Below are positions 29,041 to 39,090 of a stretch of DNA of 64,000 bases, one piece after another. Each line of letters begins with the position of its first letter. Within the stretch, counting starts at the first letter, position 1. The stretch is from NCBI GenBank assembly GCA_902712845.1, contig LR743504.1, forward strand, positions 1,276,001 through 1,340,000, read 5' to 3'. Source of the stretch: Methylobacterium bullatum. GTDB taxonomy: Bacteria; Pseudomonadota; Alphaproteobacteria; Rhizobiales; Beijerinckiaceae. The notes below the pieces were generated by a model. It was given only the letters and a program-made list of their open reading frames with translations. It was not told where the DNA came from and did no database searches. Both the position numbers and the translations under genes were made by a program.

Positions 29041-29778
29041 TCATCTGCCGGAGGCGGCAGGCGTTCGCGCCGCGCCTGCCCGCGCCGCATCCAGCCGATC
29101 CCGCGCCTGAACGAGATCGATGTCGGGCGCCTGCCTCCCGATGGCCAGGGCCTCGTCGAGGATGGTTGCGGCGCTGTCCCAGACGCCCTCGAAGAAAGGC
29201 GCCGCACTTTCCGCGACCTCGGCGGCGCAACGGGCATCGCCGGCCGATTTCACCGCGGCCGCCGCGCTGCGAGCGACGGAAGAGGCGAGGGCGCCCCGTC
29301 TCCAATCCCTCTGCCGGGAGGCGGCCTGCGCGATAGCGCCTCCGCGCCACGCGGCCTCATGGGCCGCCGAGACACCGGCATCGAGATCCCGCGCTTCGTC
29401 GCAAAGGGCGGCGAGATCCGCGAAACCCGCGCGGTCGAGGAGAGGAGGCAGGATGCGGCGGATGCTCTCGAGGGCGAGACAGCGGACGCGCTGCGTCTCT
29501 ACCTCCGGGGTATCGGCTGAGCCTGACAGGCGAAGGACGAAGGCCATCAATCGGGGGCGCTGGTCGTCCGGCATCGCATCGTTGAGGCCGAGCGCGTAGG
29601 CGGCGAGCGGTGCCGAGAAGCACGGCGGGCAATCCGACGAGGAACGGATCGTCCGGTAGGGCAAGCCCGCGGCGACGATTGCCGCCTCGTTGATGCAGGT
29701 GCCGCCATCGGGACCGGGGAAAGGGTGCGAGCCAGCCAACAGACGCCAATGGAGGATGTGCTCGAAACCCGTTGCCAT
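29041..29778 (-). CDS. Uncharacterised protein with a Cys-Pro-Pro-Cys motif
   Basis: This 245-residue protein has no family I recognise. The N-terminal 75 residues hold GPDGGTCINEAA and SDCPPCFSAPLA, so three cysteines lie in a compact segment, and CPPC recalls thioredoxin-like or metal-binding sites. The second half is helical and rich in Ala and Arg (EAAWRGGAIAQAASRQ). There is no signal peptide. It ends 1 bp after the stop of the convergent phosphatase gene. The NicO gene lies 98 bp away, but a shared operon is not certain because it is upstream-to-downstream on the same strand. Confidence 0.6.
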   Translation of the reverse strand: MATGFEHILHWRLLAGSHPFPGPDGGTCINEAAIVAAGLPYRTIRSSSDCPPCFSAPLAAYALGLNDAMPDDQRPRLMAFVLRLSGSADTPEVETQRVRCLALESIRRILPPLLDRAGFADLAALCDEARDLDAGVSAAHEAAWRGGAIAQAASRQRDWRRGALASSVARSAAAAVKSAGDARCAAEVAESAAPFFEGVWDSAATILDEALAIGRQAPDIDLVQARDRLDAARAGAARTPAASGR

Positions 29779-29876
29779 GCGTGCCGGCTCCCTCTGGTTT
29801 CACGGGAAAACCCCAGCTCGAACCGGCGGGGCATCCGGAACCTGCCACGGGATCGCGTGCCGTGACGAGGAAAATC

Positions 29877-30890
29877 TCAGCCGCCCACGCCCACGGCGAG
29901 CCCCGCCAGCATGGCGATGCCCAGCACGAGGACGAAGGCCCCGGCCAGGAGTTCGAGCCCTCCCACCGCAACGGCGCCGGTCGCGCCGCGCCCGCCCGCG
30001 AGACGCAGGGCCAGGGCCTTGGCGAAGACCGCCAGGCTCGCCAGCAATCCGGTGGTCAGGGCGGTGCCCAGAGCCATGGCGAAGGTCGCCGCGATGCCTG
30101 CCGCCAGGATACCCTGTGAGGCGGAGAAGACGAGGATGAGGATGGCGCCGGCGCAGGGGCGTGAGCCGGCCGCGAGCACCACACCGGCCCGCTCGCGCCA
30201 GGAATCTAGGCGTCCGATGGCGGAGGCGTCGGTGAGGTGGACATGGCCGCAACCGGGGGAGCAGGCGGCCGGGCCGCTGCCGTGGACGAGTCCCGCCAGT
30301 CGTCCGGCCTTCCGCCACGTCACTATGAGGCCGAGGAGGACGACGAGGGCGAAGCTCACCGTCTCGATCACCGTGCCGGCCCGCGTCATACCGGCGGCGG
30401 TGGCGTTGAGAAGAAGATTGCCGATGGCGACGATGGCGATGGCGACGAGAGCCTGGAGCAAGGCCGCGGCGGCGCTGAGGGAGAAGCCGCGCACCAGCGC
30501 CCGCTCCCCGGCCACGATGTAGCCGGCGATCACCGCCTTGCCATGGCCCGGTCCGGCGGCATGGAACACGCCATAGCTGAAGCCGATGAGGACCATCGGC
30601 CCCCAGCTTCCGCCCTGCTTGATCGCGGCGACGGTGGCTTGCAGGCTGCGTGAAAAACTCGATTGCATGGCGAGCAGCCAGCCGCCGATGCCGGTTGCGG
30701 AGGGGGCGGCTTCGCGCAAGCCCATGCCGAAGGGCGAGCGCGGCGGCGGAGCCACGCCGGAGCCGATGAGCAGCGACAGCGACGTGAAAGCGAGGGCGAC
30801 GAGGGCGATGGCCGCCAGCGCCAGGGCGAACTGGAGGGCGAGCCTGCTGCGGGACGTCGCCGGCGCGGTGATGGCGGTGCCTACGGACAT
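29877..30890 (-). CDS. Nickel/cobalt exporter-type transporter (NicO family)
   Basis: This 337-residue membrane protein has about seven hydrophobic segments. The metal-binding signature of NicO/RcnA proteins is visible as YGVFHAAGPGHGKAVIAGY near residue 108. A cytoplasmic loop near residue 210 contains CSPGCGHVHL, a possible metal-binding patch. The family moves Ni2+ or Co2+. Its start overlaps the end of the upstream DUF1007 gene by 10 bp, so the two are coupled. NicO-DUF1007 pairs are widespread, and the partner is thought to deliver or sense metal in the periplasm. Confidence 0.85.
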   Translation of the reverse strand: MSVGTAITAPATSRSRLALQFALALAAIALVALAFTSLSLLIGSGVAPPPRSPFGMGLREAAPSATGIGGWLLAMQSSFSRSLQATVAAIKQGGSWGPMVLIGFSYGVFHAAGPGHGKAVIAGYIVAGERALVRGFSLSAAAALLQALVAIAIVAIGNLLLNATAAGMTRAGTVIETVSFALVVLLGLIVTWRKAGRLAGLVHGSGPAACSPGCGHVHLTDASAIGRLDSWRERAGVVLAAGSRPCAGAILILVFSASQGILAAGIAATFAMALGTALTTGLLASLAVFAKALALRLAGGRGATGAVAVGGLELLAGAFVLVLGIAMLAGLAVGVGG

Positions 30891-31570
30891 GCGACGATGA
30901 TCCGGTTGGCGAACTGGACGCCGTAGCTGGAGGCGTTCGTGAGGGCTTCGAAAAAGGCCTCCGACATGCCCGGCTTGGCATCGGCGGTCTTCGGCGCCTC
31001 CTTCTTGGGGCGGGTCATCGTCGCGGCGCAGCCGGAGGGAGCCCCAACGAGGCGGGCGGTGTCGGCATCCTCCGAGAGGCTGAACGCGACGAAATAGGTC
31101 GGGTCGAAGACTTCCAAGGCGGCGACTCCGCGCCCCTGCGCCACGGGCGATTTCAGCGGGAGAAGAAAGCTGAGGGTCAGCTTGTCGCCGTCCATTCTCA
31201 TGCGCGGCTCCACCGGGTCGCCGAAGGCCTGATCCTTGCCGCCGATCTTGAGCTTGGTGAAGTAGGCGAATTCCGCGAGATTGGCGGTGTTGTCGGTGGC
31301 GAGGCCCGCGAGTTCGTCCGGGGAGACCGTCCCGTCGCCATTGGCGTCCAGGCCCTGTATTGCCGAGGCCGAGTAGCTGGCATCGAAGGTCCAGGCATGG
31401 CGGATGCCGGTCACCTTGCCGCCCTCGCCGTAATCGATCTCCGCCTTCGACGTGACCCAGACATGCGGATGAGCCGATGCCGGAGCGGCAAGGCCGAGGC
31501 TGAGGACAAGCGCCGCCATGGAGGAGGCGACGAAGCAGCGGGCGGATTGGGGAGCGATCGGCGAAGCCAT
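30881..31570 (-). CDS. DUF1007 family periplasmic protein
   Basis: This 229-residue protein has an N-terminal signal peptide ending near ASAHPHVW, and the mature protein begins with the HPHVWV metal-ligand-like motif of DUF1007. Near residue 75 the segment LDANGDGTVSPDEL is a textbook EF-hand-like calcium loop, common in this family. It overlaps the NicO transporter gene by 10 bp, so it is its likely partner, possibly a periplasmic metal-binding subunit. The partner role is inference from operon position. Confidence 0.87.
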   Translation of the reverse strand: MASPIAPQSARCFVASSMAALVLSLGLAAPASAHPHVWVTSKAEIDYGEGGKVTGIRHAWTFDASYSASAIQGLDANGDGTVSPDELAGLATDNTANLAEFAYFTKLKIGGKDQAFGDPVEPRMRMDGDKLTLSFLLPLKSPVAQGRGVAALEVFDPTYFVAFSLSEDADTARLVGAPSGCAATMTRPKKEAPKTADAKPGMSEAFFEALTNASSYGVQFANRIIVACP

Positions 31571-31685
31571 GCTGGACGCTCGCGAGTCAAAGTAAACAAA
31601 ATCTCAACGCGCGGTGCGTCAGCGACCGGCGGCCTTGACGATCTCCTCCGATTTCACTGGGGCAAAAGCGAGGCGCGGCCTCACG

Positions 31686-33365
31686 TCAGGCGGCCCTGAC
31701 ACTGGCGAGAAACCCCGCGATGCTCTCGTCGAGGGCGAGGCTCGCCGCCGCCACGCGGCCGGCGACGGCCCTCACCGATTCCGCAGCCTGTGCGCTGGAT
31801 GCCGCAGCATCCTCGACGGTGGCGATGCCACCCGACACGGCGTCCGCGCTGGCCTCGGCATCGGCGACACTGTCTGCGACGCGCGCGCCCGCGATCCGCT
31901 GAGCCTCGAGAGCAAGGGCCACGGCCGCATCCGCGCCTGCCATCTGATCCATCGTTCCACCGATGGCCTCCACCGCCCGGAGGGTGTCCTGCGCGGCGCC
32001 ACGCATCGCCTCGATCTGTCCCTTGATCGCCTCGGTGGCGCCCGCCGTCTGGGCGGCGAGCGCCTTCACCTCGCCGGCGACAACCGCGAAGCCGCGTCCG
32101 GCTTCGCCCGCCCGCGCCGCCTCGATCGTGGCATTGAGGGCCAGGAGATTCGTCTGCGCGGCGACGGTGGCGATGGTCTCGACCACCGTGCCGATCTCGC
32201 GGCCCGCCTCGGTGAGGAGGGCGGCGGCCCGGCGCGTCGCGGTGACCTCGCGGTGTGCCAGTTCGCCCAAGCCGTCGCGGATCCGCGATTGCCGGTCGAT
32301 GGCCTCGCTGCTTCCTGCGACATCCGCGCTGGCTGCCGCGGCCCTGCGCACCTGCTGCCCCGCGCCGACCGCACCTTCCGAAACGATGGTGGTCTGATCC
32401 CGCGTGAGGCGCACGGCGTCCGACACCGCCTCCGCCGCGCCGGCCATGGCTCGGGCGGCGCTCGACAGATCCTGCGCCACCGATTGAGCCTCCTGCTCGA
32501 AGGCCTGGGCGGCTGCCTCCAGGCGCGCGGCCCGCTCGGCTTCGAGAGCGGAACGAGCGAGTGCGCGCGCATCGCCTTCCACCTTGTCGACGATGACGGT
32601 CCGCAGCACCGCAATGGAGCGGGCCATGGTTCCGATCTCGTCGCGTCGTTCCATCAATGGAATGGCCCGGGTGAGATCCATGGCGGCAAGGGCATCGATC
32701 GCCGATCCGAGGCGGGCTAGCGGCTGGCGGATCTCCTTGAGGACGAGCCAGAGAGCGAAGCCGAAGGTGAAGAGGATCACCGCCCCGGAGGCCACGAGGC
32801 TGATGATGCGGGTCTGCTCGATCTCCGCCACGGTCTCCGCACGTTCGTTGCCGAGGCGCCTGAGCGTGTCCTTGCCGATGCGCGTGATCGCGGACACCAT
32901 CCTGGCGCGGCTCGCCACGGTGGCCTCGTCGGTGCCCTGGATGAGCGCGGCCTTCGGTGAGATGGTGAGGCCGAGTTCCGCCGTATCGGTCTGATAGGCG
33001 AGGAACTCCTTCAGCATCAGATCGAGCTTGAGGCGATCCGCATCGGGAACCTGCCCGACGATCCGGCTCAGGAACACGTCCTTCTGCTGGCCGACCTCGG
33101 CGAGGGCGGTTTTCAGGGCACCGAACTTGGCCTTGGCGTCATCGGTATCGTCCGCCGTGTAGACCGCGCCCGCCGCCACCACCGTCCGTTCGATGGCGAG
33201 GGCGAGGCTTTGCGCCGACAGGGCCTGTTCCCAGACCGAATCCATGTCGGCCGCCCGCGCCTGCTGATGCAGCACCACGCGGTCGTTGAACAGCGACAGG
33301 GCGCAGGCACCGAGTGCCAGAAGCCCCATCACCGCCGCGAGTTTGTTGCCGAGGGAAAGGCGCAT
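31686..33365 (-). CDS. Methyl-accepting chemotaxis protein
   Basis: This 559-residue receptor has an N-terminal membrane helix (residues about 7-27), a periplasmic four-helix-like domain to about 190, a second membrane helix (about 192-212), a HAMP linker, and a cytoplasmic signalling domain ending near residue 555. The hairpin tip that contacts CheA and CheW contains [24 protein letters not shown]. It has no C-terminal CheR-docking pentapeptide (ends SVRAA). The ligand is unknown, and no other chemotaxis gene lies nearby. Confidence 0.93.
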   Translation of the reverse strand: MRLSLGNKLAAVMGLLALGACALSLFNDRVVLHQQARAADMDSVWEQALSAQSLALAIERTVVAAGAVYTADDTDDAKAKFGALKTALAEVGQQKDVFLSRIVGQVPDADRLKLDLMLKEFLAYQTDTAELGLTISPKAALIQGTDEATVASRARMVSAITRIGKDTLRRLGNERAETVAEIEQTRIISLVASGAVILFTFGFALWLVLKEIRQPLARLGSAIDALAAMDLTRAIPLMERRDEIGTMARSIAVLRTVIVDKVEGDARALARSALEAERAARLEAAAQAFEQEAQSVAQDLSSAARAMAGAAEAVSDAVRLTRDQTTIVSEGAVGAGQQVRRAAAASADVAGSSEAIDRQSRIRDGLGELAHREVTATRRAAALLTEAGREIGTVVETIATVAAQTNLLALNATIEAARAGEAGRGFAVVAGEVKALAAQTAGATEAIKGQIEAMRGAAQDTLRAVEAIGGTMDQMAGADAAVALALEAQRIAGARVADSVADAEASADAVSGGIATVEDAAASSAQAAESVRAVAGRVAAASLALDESIAGFLASVRAA

Positions 33366-33536
33366 CGATGTGTTCCGTCATCTAAAGCTATCGTGAAGCT
33401 GATGACGCCCGAACCTTGCCGGGAGTTTAAATCGAGGCGGCTAACAAATTGAAATTATTGGATTAAACGCCTGGGGCCGTCCGTGAGGGAGCGACCCCAG
33501 GCATCGATGGATACGGATGACCGAGGAAAGAGCAGT

Positions 33537-33896
33537 TCAGTAGGCCGTCGAATCGGCCGAGGCGACATCGACCCTGTCGCCGGTACGCGAGAAGGCGATG
33601 GTGGTCTCGCGTCCGTCGGAGCCAAGCGTGCCCGGCACCGAAAGGTGGACGGTCTGTTCGGGATTCAAGGTCGTCACGAGGCGGATGACCTGGGGCAGAT
33701 CATGGCCGGAATTGACGCTGGCGAGGGTGGCGACCACGCGGTAGCGGCCATTCTCGACGGTGTAATAGGCCGAACCACGATAGGTGCCGAGGTCGACGCT
33801 CTGGGCACTCGCGGGCGAAAGTTCGGTCGCCAGGGAGGCCGTGACGGAGGCGAGGGTGAGCGCGGCGGCGAGGAGGGCTTTGGACGAGATGCGCAT
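33537..33896 (-). CDS. Small exported protein of unknown function
   Basis: From ATG 33896 this gives a 119-residue protein with a signal peptide (MRISSKALLAAALTLASV, cleavage near ASLA). The mature part is beta-rich and has no recognised motif. The frame is open upstream to 33971, but the extra 25 residues are basic and would disrupt the signal peptide. It stands alone between the chemotaxis receptor (171 bp away) and ccmH. Confidence 0.65.
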   Translation of the reverse strand: MRISSKALLAAALTLASVTASLATELSPASAQSVDLGTYRGSAYYTVENGRYRVVATLASVNSGHDLPQVIRLVTTLNPEQTVHLSVPGTLGSDGRETTIAFSRTGDRVDVASADSTAY

Positions 33897-34172
33897 GATG
33901 AGGGAACCTGTGCGGTTACTGTCCGCCGGGAGTGCCCGTTCGGAGAGCCGGTTGCACCGGGAGACCGACATATGCCGATTCTATGCTGCGCTGCGAAGGG
34001 ACGAATGTTGCAATGCGTCAATGCTTGGGATGCATGACTTGGCAAAAAAATATCTCAATGCATGTCAAGAATACATAGGTTGACAGCGTGAGGCACCGAA
34101 ACTGGTGCGTCCGACCCCGAAAGTGCTCCTGGGAAGGATGCGATTCCATCTAGCATCGTGCCGGGAACCGAG

Positions 34173-34191
34173 CATGCTGCGGCGCAGCATG
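34173..34191 (-). terminator. Stem-loop after ccmH
   Basis: CATGCTGC (34173-34180) pairs with GCAGCATG (34184-34191) around GGC, 10 bp after the ccmH stop on the minus strand. It is a plausible end for the ccm transcript although no U-run follows. The rest of the 304-bp gap up to the small exported gene (33897-34200) is AT-richer than average. It contains a plus-strand TTGACA at 34080 with no gene behind it and nothing else recognisable. Confidence 0.4.
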
Positions 34192-34200
34192 AGGGCTTCG

Positions 34201-34668
34201 TCAGTCGCGCCGCGTCAGCGCAGCGATCTCGGCTTCTTCCGCCGGGCTCAGCTTGGTCTCGTGATCCGCGCGTCGACGCGACAGGCGCCAGAGGCCGAAG
34301 ACACCGAGGCCGAGGGCCATGAGGGGCGTCAGCCAGAGCAGCAGCGTGTGCAGGGCGAGGACCGGGCGCAGCAGGACGTATTCCCCGTAGCGGCCGACCA
34401 CGTAATCCTGCACCTGCCGGTCGTCGTCCCCCGCCTTCAGGCGCTCCCGCACGATGAGCCGTAGATCGCGCGCCAGGGGCGCATCGGAATCGTCGATGGA
34501 CTGGTTCTGGCAGACGAGGCAGCGCAGCCCGGAGGAGATGTCGCGCGCCCGCGCTTCGAGCTTGGCGTCCGGCAGGACCTCGTCCGGCTGGACGGCCAGG
34601 GTGGTACCCGTCGAGCCGGCGAGAAGCGCCAGCGCGACGAGCAGGCGGGGAAGACGGGCCGCGCTCAT
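34201..34668 (-). CDS. ccmH: Cytochrome c-type biogenesis protein CcmH
   Basis: CcmH reduces apocytochrome c and, with CcmF and CcmI, attaches heme in the periplasm. The 155-residue protein has a signal peptide, the redox motif [16 protein letters not shown] near residue 42, and one C-terminal membrane helix near residue 105. Its start overlaps the ccmF stop by 4 bp. It is the last gene of the ccmIEFH cluster and is followed by a stem-loop. Confidence 0.93.
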   Translation of the reverse strand: MSAARLPRLLVALALLAGSTGTTLAVQPDEVLPDAKLEARARDISSGLRCLVCQNQSIDDSDAPLARDLRLIVRERLKAGDDDRQVQDYVVGRYGEYVLLRPVLALHTLLLWLTPLMALGLGVFGLWRLSRRRADHETKLSPAEEAEIAALTRRD

Positions 34669-36674
34669 TCGGCGGGCGCCATGGTGCCGGGCATGGTCTT
34701 GGCCTTCTCCTTCGCCCTTGCGGGTGCGCCCACCCGCATCCTGCGGTCGGTGAGGGACACCGCCCCGCCCAGCGCCATGACGACGGAGCCGAGCCAGATC
34801 AGCAGCACCAGGGGCTTGTAGTAGAGCCGCAGGCCGATGGCCCCGCCGGGGACCATCTCGCCGAGGCTGGCATAGACCTGACTGACCCCGACGGTGAGCA
34901 ACCCGGATTCCGTCACGTTCATCTTGCGGCTGGGATAGAAGCGCTTGCCCGTCTCAACCGTGCCGATGAAGTCACCGGCCGTATTGCGGATGGTCAGGAA
35001 GGCCGTCGTCTCCTCGTAATTCTCGCCCGTGCGCGGGCCGACCCGGTCGAGGGTCGCCACGTAGGGGCCGGAGGTGAGGGACTCGCCCGGCTTCACCGTG
35101 CTCAGGGCCTCCGTGGCCCAACCCTGCGCGGCGATGCCGAGAACCACGATTCCGACGCCCGCATGGGCGAGCGCCGTGCCCCAGGCCGAGCGGGGCAGGC
35201 CCAGCGCCCGTCGCATGACGCCGCTCACCGTCCGTGCCCGGCTGTTGCCGTAGCCACGGGCCCGCGACACGATCTCCATGGCCGAGCCGACGACGAGATA
35301 GGCGCCGAGGCCGATGCCGATGGGCGCCATCATCGGGCCACCCCAGGTCCAGGCGAGCACGGCGAGGCCCACCGCGAGGGCGACACCCATGGCGGCGAAC
35401 AGGCGCTGCGAGGCCGCGTGCACGTCGCCGCGCTTCCAGGCCAGGGTCTGGCCGAAGGGAACGATGAGGAGGAGCGGGATCGCCAGGGGGATGAAGGTGT
35501 AGTTGAAGAAAGGCGGCCCCACCGAGATCTTCTCGGAGGTCAGGGATTCGAGGAGCAGCGGGTAGAGCGTGCCGACGAAGACCGTGGTGCAGGCGGCGGC
35601 GAGGAACAGGTTGTTCATCACCAGGGCGCCCTCGCGCGAGATCGGCGCGAACAGGCCGCCCTGCCGCAGCATGGGCGCGCGCCAGGCGAAGAGGCTGAGC
35701 GAGCCGCCGATGAACAGGATCAGGATGGCGAGGATGAAGACGCCGCGCGTCGGGTCGGTGGCGAAGGAATGCACCGAGGTGAGCACGCCTGAGCGGACGA
35801 TGAAGGTGCCCAGCAGCGACAGCGAGAAGGTGAGGATGGCGAGCAGCACCGTCCAGACCTTGAGCGCGTCGCGCTTCTCCATGACCACGGTGGAATGAAG
35901 CAGCGCCGTGCCTGCGAGCCAGGGCATCAGCGAGGCGTTCTCGACGGGATCCCAGAACCACCAGCCGCCCCAGCCGAGCTCGTAATAGGCCCAGTACGAG
36001 CCCATCGCGATGCCCAGCGTCAGGAAGCTCCAGGCAATCAGCGTCCAGGGGCGGACGGCGCGCGCCCAGACCGCGTCGATACGGCCGTCGATGAGCGCCG
36101 CGATGGCGAAGGCGAAGGTGATCGAGAAGCCGACATAGCCGACGTAGAGGAGCGGCGGATGGATCGCGAGGCCGAAATCCTGCAGCAACGGATTGAGGTC
36201 GTTGCCCTCGATCGGCGCCGGGCTCACCCGCATGAACGGGTTCGACGTCGTGATGATGAACAGCACGAAGACGAAGGTGACGAGACCCTGGACCGCCAGG
36301 GTGTTGGCGCGGAGCACCGGCGGAACCGAGTTCCGGGACACCGCGACCAGGGCGCCGAACAGGGCCAGGATGAGGACCCAGAGCAGCATCGAGCCCTCAT
36401 GGTTCCCCCACACGCCCGAGAGCTTGTAGAGGAAGGGCTTGGCCGTGTGCGAATTCTCGATCACGTTCTGGACCGAGAAGTCCGACGTGGCATGGGCGTA
36501 GGTGAGCGCCCCGAACGAGAACAGGATGCAGGCGAAGGTGCCGAGCGCCGCCGGAGTGGCCACGGCGCGCAGGGCCGCGTCCCCCGAGCGGGCGGCCCAG
36601 ACCGGCATCACCGCCTGGACCAGGGAAAGCGCCAGCGCCAATGCCAGCGCGAAATGTCCGACTTCGATCAGCAC
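34665..36674 (-). CDS. ccmF: Heme lyase subunit CcmF
   Basis: CcmF is the multi-spanning heme lyase of system I cytochrome c maturation. The 669 residues carry about fifteen membrane segments. The heme-handling motif [19 protein letters not shown] lies near residue 230, and heme-coordinating histidines occur in neighbouring loops. It starts 31 bp after ccmE, overlaps ccmH by 4 bp, and is intact. Confidence 0.96.
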   Translation of the reverse strand: MLIEVGHFALALALALSLVQAVMPVWAARSGDAALRAVATPAALGTFACILFSFGALTYAHATSDFSVQNVIENSHTAKPFLYKLSGVWGNHEGSMLLWVLILALFGALVAVSRNSVPPVLRANTLAVQGLVTFVFVLFIITTSNPFMRVSPAPIEGNDLNPLLQDFGLAIHPPLLYVGYVGFSITFAFAIAALIDGRIDAVWARAVRPWTLIAWSFLTLGIAMGSYWAYYELGWGGWWFWDPVENASLMPWLAGTALLHSTVVMEKRDALKVWTVLLAILTFSLSLLGTFIVRSGVLTSVHSFATDPTRGVFILAILILFIGGSLSLFAWRAPMLRQGGLFAPISREGALVMNNLFLAAACTTVFVGTLYPLLLESLTSEKISVGPPFFNYTFIPLAIPLLLIVPFGQTLAWKRGDVHAASQRLFAAMGVALAVGLAVLAWTWGGPMMAPIGIGLGAYLVVGSAMEIVSRARGYGNSRARTVSGVMRRALGLPRSAWGTALAHAGVGIVVLGIAAQGWATEALSTVKPGESLTSGPYVATLDRVGPRTGENYEETTAFLTIRNTAGDFIGTVETGKRFYPSRKMNVTESGLLTVGVSQVYASLGEMVPGGAIGLRLYYKPLVLLIWLGSVVMALGGAVSLTDRRMRVGAPARAKEKAKTMPGTMAPAE

Positions 36675-36705
36675 GTCGGATTGTCCTTCCTCATCGTCAT
36701 ACCGG

Positions 36706-37227
36706 TCATCGTTCGCTGCGCCGTCCGAGCGTCGGCTCGCCGTCGGCGGTCTTCACGCCCTCGGCGGCTTTCCCGGCGGGGGCTCCCTTGGAGCCGCCCT
36801 CCTGCCACCGTCCCTGCGCCTTGAGCGCATCGGCGACTTCGCGGGGCATGTAGGATTCGTCGTGCTTGGCCAGCACGGTGTCGGCGCGGAAGATGCCGCC
36901 CGGTTCAAGCCGCCCCTCGGCGACGATGCCCTGGCCCTCGCGGAACAGGTCGGGAAGCAATCCGCGATACTGGACCTGGACCGTTGCGTTGGTGTCGGTC
37001 ACGGCAAAATCGATGTTCTGGTCGGGGCCGCGCTGGAGCGAGCCTTCCTTCACCAGTCCGCCGAGGCGGAAGCGGGTGCCCGGCGCCACACCCTGCGCGG
37101 TCACCTCGGTCGGTGACCGGAAGAACACGATCGACCCGCTCATGGCAGACAGGATCAGGCCGAGGGCCAGGGCGAGCACGGCACCGCAGGCGGCGATCAG
37201 GATCAGGCGGCGGCTCTTGCGAGTCAC
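36706..37227 (-). CDS. ccmE: Cytochrome c maturation protein CcmE (heme chaperone)
   Basis: CcmE binds heme covalently and hands it to CcmF. The start is GTG 37227 (translated MTRKSRRL), the normal N-terminus of the family. The frame runs open upstream to 37341, but that part is basic and lacks homology. After the N-terminal membrane helix the beta-barrel ends in LAKHDESYMPREV, whose histidine is the covalent heme site. Length is 173 residues. A 175-bp gap separates it from ccmI. Confidence 0.94.
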   Translation of the reverse strand: MTRKSRRLILIAACGAVLALALGLILSAMSGSIVFFRSPTEVTAQGVAPGTRFRLGGLVKEGSLQRGPDQNIDFAVTDTNATVQVQYRGLLPDLFREGQGIVAEGRLEPGGIFRADTVLAKHDESYMPREVADALKAQGRWQEGGSKGAPAGKAAEGVKTADGEPTLGRRSER

Positions 37228-37402
37228 GAGTTTCGTCCCGTTTCTGTTCCGGCGCCTCATCGATGGGCGCTGAGGAGACCCGGAATGGCAGATCCGGTTG
37301 TCCTGTCGTCTGGCGTGTATCGGGTTTCGGCCCCATGGCACTCCGGGTCAAGGGCCGTGGCCGGGGCGGATTGTCAGGGGGCGTCCTGCGGCGCGGCCCG
37401 GA

Positions 37403-38926
37403 TCACGGCTTGTCGTTGCCGCCGCGCAGGCCGAGTTCCTGGGCGAGGATGTCGAGCTTCTCCATGGCGCGGGCATCCGGGCTGAGGGCCATGCGGCCGC
37501 GGTCGAGGGCATGGCTCGCCTGCTGGCGCTCGCCCAATACGCTGTACGAACGCACGAGACGCAGCCAATCATCCACCGTGCCGCCCTTCGAGGCGAGGCG
37601 CCGGTCGAGGCCGGCGACCATGCCGCGGATGGCCGCGTCCCGCTCGGGCGCCGGCATCGCCTTCACGGCGGCCACGGCGGCATCCGTCCCGGCGCGCTCG
37701 GCCGCATCGGCGGCGGTCACCGGCGGAGCCGCTGGCGCCGAGGCGAGGCCGAACTCGCGGGCGAGTTCGTCGAGCTTGGCTCCAGCCTCCGCATCGGTCC
37801 CGATCGCAGTCCGCGCTCGGTCGAGGGTCGCCTTCATTTTCTCGCGATCACCGAGCACGCCGTAGGATCTGACGAGCCGCACCCATTCGTCGGTGGTGCC
37901 TCCCTTCTCGGACAGGCGACGGTCGAGACCCTCCACCATGCTCCTGATCGCCGCGTCGCGATTGGCGGCGGGCATCGCCTGCAACGCGGCCGCGGGGCCG
38001 GCCTCGGGGGGCTTAGCCTGGGAGGCTTCCGGGCCGGGCTTGGTCGTCGCGGCCGGCGCCTCGCCTTGCAGGCGGGTCAGGGTCTCGCGCACGAGGGGCA
38101 GCCAGGGCGCATCGGCCGGAGCGTTCTCCATCAGGGCGGTCAGCTGGCGGACCGCGCCGGGGATGTTGCCCTCGAGTTCGGCGGCGCGCGCCAGGTAGAA
38201 ACGCGGCTTGGCGGCGCCGGCATCAAGGCTCGCCGCCCGTTCGAAGATCTCCTTCGCCCGGGGCGTCACGGTCCCGTTGGCGCCGGCGACCAGGGCCTCG
38301 CCCCAATCGGAGAGGCGCTGCGGCGACTCGCCGAGCAGGCGGGTCGCGGCCTCATAGGCATGGGCCGCATCGTCGAACCGTCCGAGGCGGACATAGACCG
38401 GGGCGAGAACCGACCAGCCGCGACCGTCGCTCGGATCGCTGGCGAGCCGTGCCTCGATCTGGCCGATGGCCTTGAGCATGTCCTGCCCGCCGGATTGCAC
38501 CGCCTGCCGGTCGGCGGCCGTCTGGGACGGCATGTGCGGCGAGCCGTAGAGCCCGTAGGCAATGAGCGCCACGAGGGGGATCGTCGACAGCGCGAAAGCC
38601 GAGGCCGCCCGACGCTGGCGCAGGGCCGGCTCGGCGATCCCATCGGAGACGGCTTCGGGGTTCTCGCGGCTCGCACGCAGAAGACGGCGGGCCGCCTCGG
38701 TACGGGCGGCCTCGGCCTCACCGGGGGCGATCAGCCCCCGCGTCAGGTCGCGCTCGATTTCGCGGAGCTGATCCTCGTAGAAGCCGGTCTCGGTGACGAG
38801 CGCCCCGGCCGGTGGCGGGGAAGCGGCGTCCGCCCGCCGGGTCTTGGACCACAGCGACATCGGCCAGAGCAGGGCCAGCACGGTGCCGCCCGTCATCACC
38901 GCCAGTATGAACCAGATCGCCGTCAT
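37403..38926 (-). CDS. ccmI: Cytochrome c maturation protein CcmI
   Basis: CcmI holds apocytochromes and presents them to the heme lyase. The 507-residue protein starts with a membrane helix, a cytoplasmic loop (FYEDQLREIERDL near residue 52) and a second helix (residues about 112-130). The periplasmic part has TPR-like helices followed by two repeats of about 100 residues, each ending in KKG/DRRLxxKGGTxDEWLRLVRSYxVLGxR. These repeats are two near-identical modules (near 290-375 and 400-490), a sign of internal duplication. It is first of the ccmIEFH genes. Confidence 0.92.
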   Translation of the reverse strand: MTAIWFILAVMTGGTVLALLWPMSLWSKTRRADAASPPPAGALVTETGFYEDQLREIERDLTRGLIAPGEAEAARTEAARRLLRASRENPEAVSDGIAEPALRQRRAASAFALSTIPLVALIAYGLYGSPHMPSQTAADRQAVQSGGQDMLKAIGQIEARLASDPSDGRGWSVLAPVYVRLGRFDDAAHAYEAATRLLGESPQRLSDWGEALVAGANGTVTPRAKEIFERAASLDAGAAKPRFYLARAAELEGNIPGAVRQLTALMENAPADAPWLPLVRETLTRLQGEAPAATTKPGPEASQAKPPEAGPAAALQAMPAANRDAAIRSMVEGLDRRLSEKGGTTDEWVRLVRSYGVLGDREKMKATLDRARTAIGTDAEAGAKLDELAREFGLASAPAAPPVTAADAAERAGTDAAVAAVKAMPAPERDAAIRGMVAGLDRRLASKGGTVDDWLRLVRSYSVLGERQQASHALDRGRMALSPDARAMEKLDILAQELGLRGGNDKP

Positions 38927-39090
38927 CTCACCCCGAACTCATGCCACACCATGTAAGCGCCGGACGGGTCCGAGCGCAGGGACCGGTCCGGCGACACGGT
39001 GTCACGCGAACCTGTGCCGTTTCAGACGGGCCGGCCTCGGCGGCATCCCCGCCTGAAACACCATTCGGCGCGTTTCGCATAGCCCGGCGC

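Noticed and set aside
34057..34085. TTGACA-like boxes as a strong promoter in the gap near 34080
   Set aside because: No gene lies downstream on the plus strand, and the minus-strand boxes have wrong spacing to a -10 sequence.
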